A stretch of DNA of 64,000 bases from assembly GCA_963070105.1 (NCBI GenBank), contig OY718803.1, positions 1,985,007-2,049,006 of the forward strand. The letters are read 5' to 3'. Source of the DNA: Litomosoides sigmodontis. Lineage: Eukaryota; Nematoda; Chromadorea; Rhabditida; Onchocercidae. A program made the translations under genes and the position numbers. Below are positions 54,601 through 64,000 of this stretch, in pieces. The notes below the pieces were generated by a model. It did no database searches and was not told the DNA's origin. It saw only the letters and a list, made by a program, of their open reading frames with translations. Positions within the stretch are counted from its first letter, which is position 1. Every line of letters begins with the position of its first letter.

Positions 54601-57559
54601 AAGTGTTATATTAATTATGCTACGTCAGATAAATATTGAAATACATTGTCATTTCTCATATTGATTTCACATTTCTTTAATTTTTACAATTAAAATTAAG
54701 TGAATTAAAAGTGAAACACTCATATGCTTGTGTTCTACGGTACGAGGTTGTTGTACAAATGATTGATTGCTTAACATCGCTAATTAACTCTTTTAATTGA
54801 CTAGCCTAATTTGTGCTTTTTTCCAGTGATAGCATACTTTTTGATTAGTTCACAAATTATTTAATACTATTTTTAATTTCTCCCTTAATTATTTTTTGTC
54901 AAAAATAATTTAAACATATTTGAAAGCAACACAAATAATTAGGATAAATAAACAGAATAATAATTATATAAAAGTAGGATTTTAAAGTTCTATTTAAAAA
55001 TAGCCAAAATTTGAGGAATAATTTCAGGAAATAAAATTTAATAACTTATTTTAATTAATATTTTTGTAGCAAAAAATTGTGTACAAATGCAAAAGTGATG
55101 AGCGTTGTGAAATTAGCAAGGCTTCACGAAATATTTGTCAATTTTGTCGATTTCAAAAATGCATAAATAATGGAATGACAAAATCATGTTCGTGTGTTGC
55201 TGTAATTATTGCTTATTCTTTTATGGAATTTGAAATTTATTAAAGACTAATGATTGTGAGATTATTGAAATTTCCAAGAATTTATTTCAGCTAATTCGAA
55301 ATTTTTTAAAAATTAATGATTATGCAATTGTGATGGATAATTTCGTAATAATTTTTTTTTTTTGGATTGGAAAATATTTTGCATACTTTCACTGTACCAA
55401 TAGAATTTTTTGAATTTTCATTTTCTTCAGTGGTACTCAATGAAACAGAACGAGTAGCAAAGCGCAAAATGATAAGTGATAATCGTGAACGGCGAAAATT
55501 GGACCATTTGAGGATGGTACTTCGAACTAATTCATTAGCTGACAAACAAGAGGAATTCCAAGCACGAATTGATCAAGTGACCGCAAATTACTGCAAAATT
55601 CTCGATAGCACATTAGAAGTGAGAAAATGATGAATTTCGCTGCTAGATGCAAAATTGTTTGAAATCATAATTTAAAAAATATTTAATTACGATTTAATTT
55701 TTTCAAATTTTTTTCTTTGACAGCGTACTTAATAATACTTTCCTTATTAATTGATAAATAATAAAATTTAAATTTTAAAATTAGATATTTTTATCAGGCT
55801 AATTTATATGGCAATAATTTTGTGCAACTTCTTCTTCGTTGATTTAATTCGTTGATTTTTGAAATTTTCCGAAGTTAAATAGCAAAAAATATTTACTCAT
55901 CTTTTTCATTCAAACCTCTGCAACAATTAAATGTGTGATTTTGCATTTTGAGTAAAAAGATATGTGCCAATATGCACCCACTAACTTATTATCCAACTTA
56001 CTCAATTCTGAAGTAAGTAATGAAGTAATTTAGATTTGAATAGTACTATAAGTTTGTTTGCTACACTTATTATTAAATATTAATTATTATCTGACTAACA
56101 CATTTTCAATTTACAAATCAATATTCTCTCACCGTACACCTTTCTTTCACCGTACACCTTGGTCGAAAAACTATCATCGCTGCACTACTGTAACACAGAG
56201 CACTATCGCTGTAATGCTTATTGATAATTCTTATTGCTACTTTCCTTTTTAGCACAAATTCAAATCGCGCAAAAGATCGGAGCGATTATCCGAGTTAACG
56301 GCGCTAATTATGCGTCAAGTACGACAATTTGCTAAAACAATCGAAATCTACGATACTGTTCGTTAATTTAGCACTCATTTACTGATTGAATTAAAATATT
56401 TAAATGAAAAAACTTTTTATCCAATATTTTTTGTACATTTTTCATTTAGACTTTAAGCTTTTTGACAAAAAAAAAACATGACTCATACAAATGAGGCGTA
56501 AAATAAGTAAATTAATTAGCATCGAATAGTAATAGATTTACACTGAACTTCATTGATTTGATCACTTCGTTTTAGTTAGATCCATTGGAACAAGAGGAGA
56601 TCATTGTAAAGAGTTGGTTGGTGGTGAAAATTCTACAAATTATTCACGAATTCAATCCTACCGAACATTGCTTAATGCTAGCTAACGGTACAACTTATAT
56701 AGCAGCTAATGGTGATTATTCGGCACTAGATTATACGACAAAAATTTTTGAAAAATTAATAAAATTGGCCGGAAGTTTTGATTGCTTGCAATTGGATAAT
56801 CGGCAATTAGCCTTGCTATCAGCTTTGCTAATTTACAATCCTCAAAATGTAAAAAATGGCGTAAGTTAATTTAGCTATTCATATTATCACTTTAACATTA
56901 TTTATTATTATTACATGTTAATATTACTTGTTATTATTATTTGTTATTATTCATTTTCATTACTGTTATTACTATTATTTTGCACCATTATCACTGTCAC
57001 ATTAATATAATAAATTATTGAAATTAATAATTTCATTAACTGCTCCAAATTATTGAGATTTGTAATTTTAACTAATTAATTAATAGCGCTAAAATTGCAT
57101 TAAATTGTTAGCTAAATTACAAACTAATGCTTCATCGTTAAACAATCCAAGTTGGAAGAAAAAAAAGAGGAATAAGTTTAATGTGAATAATTCTTCCCAC
57201 TTTTTCGTTTTAATTACTAAAATTATTACAAAAAAAAGAACAAATATTCCACTTTGTGCTTTCTCTGTTAAAAAAATATTTGAAAAAATTATTAAACTAT
57301 TGCTATTATTTTGATTTTAAAATAAAAAAGAATTTAATTTTAGAAAGAGAAAATTGACAAAGTGCATATGGAATTGTGGAAATGCTTACAAAGTATTAGT
57401 GAAGTGCATGATGATGATTCGATCGATTTACTGCACTGGCCAAGTCTTCTTATTCGCATACCATATCTGCTCCTTACCGTCTCCGATATGCAGGCGTTTT
57501 TTGAGGATGAAAAAAATTTCAATGCAATAGCAAATATTCTTCTTTTTAAATTTTCATAA
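51664..57559 (+). CDS. Thyroid hormone receptor-like (NR1A-type) nuclear receptor, 8 exons
   Basis: Exons: 51664-51727, 54290-54371, 54504-54552, 55070-55187, 55431-55618, 56253-56357, 56576-56860, 57344-57559 (TAA). Phases agree throughout; product 368 aa. The DNA-binding domain has C36, C39, C53, C56 and C72, C78, C88, C91, P-box CEGCKGFFRR and a five-residue D-box spacing. The pre-DBD YLPRY and the extension LVLNETERVAKRK...NRERR (105-about 127) match thyroid hormone receptors (IPSYL; LVLDDSKRVAKRK...NRERR). The ligand-binding domain has helix 3-5 similarity (RQFAKTIEIYDTLDPLEQEE) and a helix-10 WPSLLIRI, but ends about 35 residues later in LLFKFS without the FLEVFED-type AF-2 helix 12 or the helix-11 His that contacts T3. 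The A/B domain is only about 34 residues. It probably acts on AGGTCA half-sites, perhaps as a ligand-independent repressor. Upstream or alternative 5' exons are possible. Confidence 0.92.
51728..54289 (+). other. First intron of the nuclear receptor gene
   Basis: A 2.6-kb AT-rich intron. It holds a duplicated TTTTAACTTCCAATTCTTTA block (52115-52187) and a degenerate repeat at 52870-53035. An open frame at 52284-52550 has an unremarkable translation and no matching splice phase, so I do not call it. Confidence 0.6.
52870..53035. repeat. Degenerate tandem repeat of about 58 bp
   Basis: The phrases ATAATTTTGATGCCAGCAAC, TTAATTTAGATGCTCAGCAA and GTAATTTAGGTGCTAACTG recur about every 58 bp, with diverged CGCAGTTGTGATGAC / CTCGGTTGCGTGATC segments between. 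Confidence 0.6.
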
Positions 57560-58094
57560 ATTATTTTAAGCTAATAGTTGAAAATGATTCAATGAGAAAT
57601 AGCTAACGTATAGCTTTAGAAAAAAAAGTAAGCCAAGCATAGACGACGTATTTAGGCAAGTCTATACGATTGTCGCAGTTAGCACTATGATCAATGCCTA
57701 AATAGATGAGATTTGAGTGGTAGAGAAATTCTGATTGAATTTTGCAATCGAATTATCGAATCTATTGAATACGAACGGCTGAACGTTAACGTTAGACGTC
57801 AAAGGTGTAATTTAGCTAAAATATAGACGGACGCATTGTTTTTTGAACAGAATGACCAATGAACGATGGACGGTCAAGCTTGAGCAAGAATATTTGATTT
57901 TAGTTTGCTAGATATTGGAATTTGCAAAATGGACAAAGGTGGATTGAAATGTTGGACATCGTCCTTCGGTAGGAAATCGTTGACGTAAGACAGTTTGAGT
58001 TAGTGACAGTTCGCGCTCAGTTCGGACAAGCATATCTGATTTAATACCTGAGTATAGCGAGGTTTTAGATGAGAATTACCACAGATACATTTTT

Positions 58095-58100
58095 AATAAA
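58095..58100 (+). terminator. Candidate poly(A) signal of the nuclear receptor gene
   Basis: First clear AATAAA downstream of the stop, about 535 bp away. Closer variant signals may be used instead. Confidence 0.35.
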
Positions 58101-60960
58101 TAATAATAATCACTACTTGAATTGAAGGCTAGTTTAACAAATTGCAAAATCAAATTACTAAAGAAAATGGTAAATTAGTTAGACTGAGTTAATACCAACA
58201 AATGATATATTAGGCATAAATAAATTGAAAATACCGAAAAAAAAAGACGGTAAGTTAAAAAATTTTTCCACTAACGAATAGTTCATTGAGCCATAAAATT
58301 ACGTAATTCAAAAAAAAATATTACTGTTAAAGGAGCAGTCAGGTAAGTCAATTTGGATATTATTCAAAAATTTTCGTACTACTGGAAATTAAATATTGCA
58401 AATTAAAACTTTTTAACCTTTTTGATTTTAATAAAAAAAACAGATGAATCCTAACACGCCGAATAACTCCCGACAATATTTCTTTTTAATTATTAAAGAT
58501 CTTTTGCAACATTGCCACTTACAATTTCAAAATATAATTCATTTTATTTTTACAGGTGCAACTCAAAAAACGTATCGGAGTCAATCATCGATAAACAGTT
58601 TTCGTTTTTTTCAAATTTAATTTCAAAAGATTCAAAAAAATTTTTTTTAATATTTTGACGAAAGAAAAACCTTTTTTTCTGCACGCGCAAAAAAAATTTT
58701 CCGGAAAAGATTTTTTAATTAATAGACCGAATTTTCAACTTAAAATTCAGAAAAAAATTAACATATTTTGTAAAATAAACACATATTTTGTACACAATTT
58801 TTGATCCTTTTTTATTTTTGAATATTTTTCCAGTTTCAAAGATTAATTGCAAAATACAATTAAGATTTCACTGACGTATTTTCGAATTTTTTTTGAAAAT
58901 CTTTTGGATAAAACTTTTTTTTTTTCATTCGTCTCATTTGCCTTTGTATGCAGCACTTAATTGTTCAACTGATTAGCGAATTCATGCAAACAGGTTTAGG
59001 TTTAATTAAATTCCAATGAACGGGCAATCTTCAGTCTCATTCTGAAGAGGAACTGAAAAACAGATGGAATATTATTGATGGAAAAATTTCATAAGTGATC
59101 TTTCAAATCAAAAAAAAAACATCAAAGAAATTGAATAACTTTTAAAAACAAAAAATTTAACAGTTTACGTCTTCCAAGTCACTAAAAAATGCTCATGAAT
59201 AATTAAAGAATTAGGTGCAATGAAGAAAAGCAACACTGAATAATTAAGCAATTAAAGAATTGGAATTTTTCTAAATTCAAGTTAGAAAAATAATGGAAAA
59301 CAACGAAGTGGAAGCAATCAGAAAATAATGGAAAGCAATTGGCAAGATGAAAATGAAATTTCAAAATTATGTTTTAAAAAGTAGAAACAAAAAAATAAAT
59401 GTATGCAAAGAATAAAATCAAAAAATATAAAACGCTAACAAATAGGGAACTAATGAACTTAATTAACACATCTGATTTATTATGAAAATAAATTAAGTAG
59501 TAATACATTAATGTTGTAGCAATATCTTATTAAATTGCAAATGGAAAATTAATCATACACAGGTTAAGGAATTAAATTTAAATTCCATCAAGTGTTTCAT
59601 AATTTCTATACAAGCTTAAAAGCTCAACAAAACCATCTAATACTCTCAATTTAGCGCTTTCATTCTAAGGCAAACATCGCTTTTCCACTGGCACATCGTT
59701 TATTTCATAGCTTAAAGGAAAATAAAAATTTCACTTCGCATTTTGATAGAGTTTATGAATTGTTAAAAAGTTAACTTAGCATTTTGTAAAGTTTAGGAAT
59801 TGCTAATCAAGCAAAAAAAAGGTGTTAATATATCATATATCTTAACGGTAATGTATATGAAAGACAGTATTTATAAGTTGTCAGTCGTCATCTATTACAA
59901 CCACAGTAACACGTTCATTGTACAGCTGAAGAAATTAAAATTTAAACAACATTGTTGTTCGAAATTTACAAAATGCTTACATGTCAAGCTGATTATTGAT
60001 CAAACTAGCAACATCCTACAGCAATACATACTTTTGGTTGATAAATTCAATTGGTTTATTCACTAAATCATCATTGTAATTTTTTTTTACCCACAGCAAA
60101 GCTTGGATGTGAGAATAGAGGATTAGCATGGGACTATGATTGGAAGATAATTTAAATTCAGAACACTTTAAGTTATTTTGTAAACGAATTAAACTCAGGC
60201 AGAGACACATAGATTGCTGGGAATTGCAAGAGTGCAGTTAGAGAGAGATTGAAAAAAGAAAAAGTGGAAAAATAAGGGTGGACAATAGACTAAATGAAAA
60301 GAGAGCGGAAAATGAGGAGCATTTTGTTAGTGAAAGATGTAGCAAAAGACAGAAACTGGGGAAGAGGATCAGATGACTGTTGCATAAAAATTTCCTGTAA
60401 TGTGAAAGATGAGATAGTGAGACAAAAAAGAGCATATGGTGTGGATGAGATTCAGAGATTGATAAGAATTGCGAAGTGTAGCGCTAAAATTCAGCGTGAA
60501 AATATGAACGATGAAGTTGATGGGTTAGTGAGAGGAGTTTGTGTGTGCAAGGAATGTGGAGAGGAATAGGTAGTTTGCAAGCAGTGCGAAGAAGTAAAAG
60601 TTAGAAATTTGTAAAATACTTAAGTAAGTGCTACGTGAAAAACGACTGTCTGAATGTTAGGAAGAAGAAGGAAGCTAGAAAGAAGTACTGTTTTAATTTC
60701 ATTAAAAGCACAATTAACCAAACGTTCCTTCCCTTCCGTTGTGTCTGAAAGCTAGAAAGAAGAAAGTAAGCGAAGAAATGTGAAAATATATGAGAAAGTT
60801 TTGGACGTGGAAGTTATTGTAAATAATGAAATAGAGAGATATTGATGAGACGTGTGAGAAAAGATTGACAAATAGAAGTTTCACTATTACCTATCAGGAT
60901 ATGTGTAAACGTGTGAATTTATCACTACGTCGATTAATTGGTTGTTCTTATCCTAACTTC

Positions 60961-60970
60961 ATTTCATCAG
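60961..60970 (+). promoter_or_regulatory. Candidate trans-splice acceptor of the esterase gene
   Basis: ATTTCATCAG precedes the ATG at 61001 by 30 bp with no visible upstream exon. Confidence 0.4.
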
Positions 60971-61000
60971 TCAGACATACAAAGATTATTTGCAACAGTA

Positions 61001-63293
61001 ATGAATTCCAAATTGATTGAATTATCATCAGCTCGTTGCTTTGGTGGATATCAGCGAATTTTCTCCCATTACAGGTTGGTGTATTATTGGTTATAGATGG
61101 AATGGAAGGGGAATTGAAGGATGAGATTAAGGTATTAGAAGTTGTGAATCGACTTGTTGTGACATTGAGATGATATTCAATGTTTGATGAAGTGCAGAGA
61201 AAAAATCGTTGAACTGCATAATGGGATACACAAAAAGTAATTGATTCAGTAGCTTTTCAATAGCATGTGAAAGCTTAAAATGATATGATTTATTTCTTTC
61301 CTCTTTGGTATAAAATTCTACGATTTTGTAATTATGATGTTTAGCTACTTCTTTCACTTAAAAATCAACTAGAACAGCTAGGTATTAGAGTTAATTGATA
61401 TAGAGGATGTTTCATATCTCCATTCTATCACTTTTTTTCTTCTATTAAATGCACTTTGCTTCACTAATGTTGTTAAATGAAGTATTTGCAGTAAGACGTT
61501 GAAATGTACTATGAAGTTCGGTATTTACATCCCGGATTTAAAGCCTCATGAAAAAGTACCTGTTTTAATGTACCTTTCAGGTAAATCATCTTGACAATAT
61601 TTGATTATGAAACGCCTAAAAGTACTTTTAGAATGTCTTCCGTAAACTTAAGTAACAATTTGCTGCACTTCGTAAATAGCGATATCACAAATATTTTGAT
61701 CTTTGAAATGCACTAATTTTGAGCTGAAATCTAGACTAGGTTCAGTTCAGTTGGGCTTTACAGTGGAAAAGAAGGAGATTCGGGTATAATTAACATCTTC
61801 AATAGTTAAATGGATAAAAGCAAATTGAATTTAAATGGAATTATCTTCTAATTGAATTTAAAATCTAATTGCGAAATTTGAATTGTAACTTTTTTTCCCC
61901 TGTAAATAATAAAGTTCTGCCTTTTGTATCACTTTGTGGCACAAAACTAAACTTTTAGGTATTACTTGTACTGAAGCGAATTTCATCGAGAAAAGTGGTT
62001 TTCAGCATTCTGCAGCAAAGCACAGAATGATAGTGGTGAACGCAGATACTAGTCCGAGAGGCGTAGATATTCCCGGCGATTCCGATTGCTGGGATTTTGG
62101 CAAAGGTTTTTAAATAAATTATTTTTGTTTTTTTATTTTTGTTTAGAACTCCTTTGATTATGCTATGATCGGAGTTGACTTGTTCTGCAGCAAGCAGCAG
62201 TGAAAGATAAAGTGTTTTATTTTGGGAAAATTTCCGTATCATAACAAACCTAGTGTTCTTTTCGTTTCAAAAATTTTGTAATTTAATTTCCAGGATCAAA
62301 ACTGCTTGTTAAAATTTCTTCTCTTTCAAAGTTTCCAGTCGATATTTCCATACAAATCATGCGTTTTTTCCAGGCGCTGGTTTTTATCTTGATGCAACGG
62401 AACAGAAATGGAGTGAGCATTACAGAATGTATACATATATCTCAGATGAATTGCCCAGTTTGGTGCGATCGAATTTTGATGAATGCTATCCGCATCGATG
62501 GGGAATAATGGGACATAGCATGGGAGGGCATGGCGCAATAGTAATCGGTCTCAGAAATTCGGAAAATTTCTTGAGCATCTCTGCATTTGCCCCTATTTGT
62601 AATCCAATGAACTGCGATTTGGGGAAGAAGGTTTGTTATCGATAAGAGAGTATTTAGTTGATGAAATACTGTCGCTCATGCTCAAGTAAACAACTCGTGA
62701 TGGTTCTTTTCTTTGCGATAGTTAAATTCTAGGTTTAAATTCCTGATTAAAATGATAATAATGGTTTTATGTTCAGGCGTTCCTTGGTTATCTTGGTTCG
62801 TCGAAAAGAGACTGGGAGGCTTACGATTCACTGGAAGTCATCAAATGTTATGACGGAGAACCAAGGAAAATTTTGATTGATCAGGGAACAGCCGATAGTT
62901 TTCTGGCGCAGGATCAGTTACTACCACAAAATTTGAAAACCGTCAACAATGATAAGGTATTCATTATGTATACCCTGGCATTTTTTGCTTATGCTCTTGT
63001 CGTTTGAAAAAAGTTTTTGCTAATTGCGTTTTCATTCCGAGAGAATTAAAAAAAATTAAAGCATTCATCAGCACGCAGTTCAATTCATTTTGTTCGAAGT
63101 AACGGTTCATAGTGATGTTAATTTTATTTCACATTGCTGTTTTACTTCATTTTTGCCGTAAAAGAATTTTTTTCAGGTTCAAATCGAAATAAGATATCAG
63201 GAAGGCTATGATCACTCCTACTTTTTTGTTGCTTCGTTTATTGAAGATCACTTTGCATTTCATCACGAAATTTTGTCCAAACAAGTATCATAG
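61001..63293 (+). CDS. ESD: S-formylglutathione hydrolase (esterase D), 6 exons
   Basis: Exons: 61001-61074, 61492-61580, 61959-62105, 62374-62630, 62777-62956, 63177-63293 (TAG). All phases agree, giving 287 aa against 282 for human ESD. The alpha/beta-hydrolase is recognisable throughout: CFGG near the start, [15 protein letters not shown] (54-68), ADTSPRG (83-89), WDFG (99-102), [10 protein letters not shown] (104-113), the nucleophile elbow GHSMGGHGA with Ser152, SAFAPICNP (173-181), [10 protein letters not shown] with Asp229, and EGYDHSYFF with His262. Ser152-Asp229-His262 is the expected triad. The enzyme hydrolyses S-formylglutathione to glutathione and formate in cytosolic formaldehyde detoxification. 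The ATG lies 31 bp after a TTTCATCAG acceptor (to 60970) that could receive a spliced leader. It is convergent with the partial gene at the right edge. Confidence 0.96.
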
Positions 63294-63707
63294 CTATAAG
63301 TAGTAAATGGTTTGCCAGTTTCTATTACGTCGTAGTATCTTCTTGCATTGAGAAAAGACGAAATGGTGTTTTCTGGCCACTTTACTTTCAGTTCATATAA
63401 TTTGTTAATAATGAATACGAATTTTGTTTAATTATAATTTCAAATTATCTTGCAGTAGACATCCCAATGGTTTTGATTTCTTGTATATGGTATTAGTGTG
63501 TGTTCATTTTTTAGAATCAATGCTTAAAAATATCTATGCAGTGGTGACAGAATTGTTAATATGCTATAGTATTCTGCTATTCTCGTTTTTTACCGATTAA
63601 TAGACCCATCGGTTAGTTCAGGGGACAGCATTCATTGATATATCGAAACGTCAGTTACAAATCTTGCTAATTCTCTTCTTCCCTTTGACTGTTCGCTCAA
63701 CAAAGAT
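63294..63707. other. Intergenic between two convergent genes
   Basis: About 410 bp after the esterase stop and before the stop of the minus-strand gene. AT-rich with no repeat seen. It should contain both 3' UTRs; no perfect AATAAA for the esterase gene was found. Confidence 0.5.
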
Positions 63708-64000
63708 TTAATCCATGATAGCAGCTGATGGCACTTCATTTTTGTGAATATGATGATCTTTTAATGATTCAAAAACAGTTATTCTGTGTTGAACGAAATG
63801 AAAAATTTGTCTTACCAATGCATGGTATGTGTCACATACTTTATTTTTTACTTTATTTTTATAAAAATGAAGAATGAAACACTTCACTAGTGATTTCAAG
63901 ATCTGATTTTCAGTGGATAATTTGATGTTAAAGTTTAAAAGCTCACCTACTCCTATTTGCACAATCAAATTTCACGCTTTCATCTGATGCATCGAACTTG
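63708..64000 (-). CDS. Last two exons of an unidentified gene, cut by the window edge
   Basis: Terminal exon 63783-63708 (stop TAA at 63710-63708) is preceded by a TTCAACACAG acceptor. The upstream exon runs from the window end to 63947 and ends in GTAG before a GTGAGC donor. The phase joins exactly (AG plus A), giving about 43 residues that read KFDASDESVKFDCANRSR and then ITVFESLKDHHIHKNEVPSA. The composition is protein-like and mixed. I do not recognise the family. It lies tail-to-tail with the esterase gene. Confidence 0.5.

Larger units (their letters stand above)
57560..60970. other. Intergenic between the nuclear receptor and the esterase gene
   Basis: AT-rich, no supportable gene. 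Contains a 10-bp perfect inverted repeat (57649-57658 / 57695-57704) in the likely 3' UTR and an AATAAA at about 58095. Open frames at 59800-60066 and 60294-60569 show no family features or splice support. Confidence 0.55.

Noticed and set aside
60294..60569. A 91-codon plus-strand frame with two Cys pairs near the end
   Set aside because: No acceptor or donor support and no recognisable family. The CxxC spacing alone is not enough.

Overview
The window looks like nuclear DNA of a nematode, most likely a parasitic spirurid or filarial-type worm. It is very AT-rich. Small exons are split by introns with GTAAGT-like donors and TTTCAG or TTTTAG acceptors. ATGs often sit just behind a good acceptor, as expected with spliced-leader trans-splicing. 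The non-coding space is packed with long di-, tri- and tetranucleotide tracts. The species is an inference; the exon models below rest on reading frames, splice sites and unbroken phase that I followed by eye.

Layout. 9-9319 (minus): a seven-exon MYT1-family C2HC zinc-finger repressor (C. elegans ZTF-11 type), stop codon at the left edge. 9.3-25.9 kb: a gene desert of microsatellites, purine/pyrimidine tracts and small tandem duplications. 26700-31245 (plus): a complete 13-exon CLN3/battenin gene. 31700-34688 (minus): a complete 8-exon FKBP8-like gene with FKBP fold, TPRs and a tail anchor, convergent with CLN3 so that their poly(A) signals lie about 20 bp apart. 35.2 kb: one unidentified candidate exon (plus). 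35.3-51.6 kb: a second microsatellite desert that hides a miR-9 hairpin (about 45.55-45.65 kb), a 109-bp tandem duplication, and a foldback MITE with TA target duplication (48892-49239). 51664-57559 (plus): an 8-exon nuclear receptor whose DNA-binding domain and its C-terminal extension are clearly of the thyroid hormone receptor (NR1A) type, but whose ligand-binding domain ends without a recognisable helix 12. 61001-63293 (plus): a complete 6-exon S-formylglutathione hydrolase (esterase D). 63708-64000 (minus): the last two exons of an unidentified gene running off the right edge.

The genes do not form a pathway or operon. CLN3 (lysosome), the FKBP8-like protein (organelle membrane), esterase D (formaldehyde detoxification) and the two transcription factors are independent units. 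The most interesting items are the TR-like receptor with a degenerate ligand-binding domain, the miR-9 locus, and the MITE. I see no CRISPR, rRNA, tRNA, prophage or bacterial-type feature.
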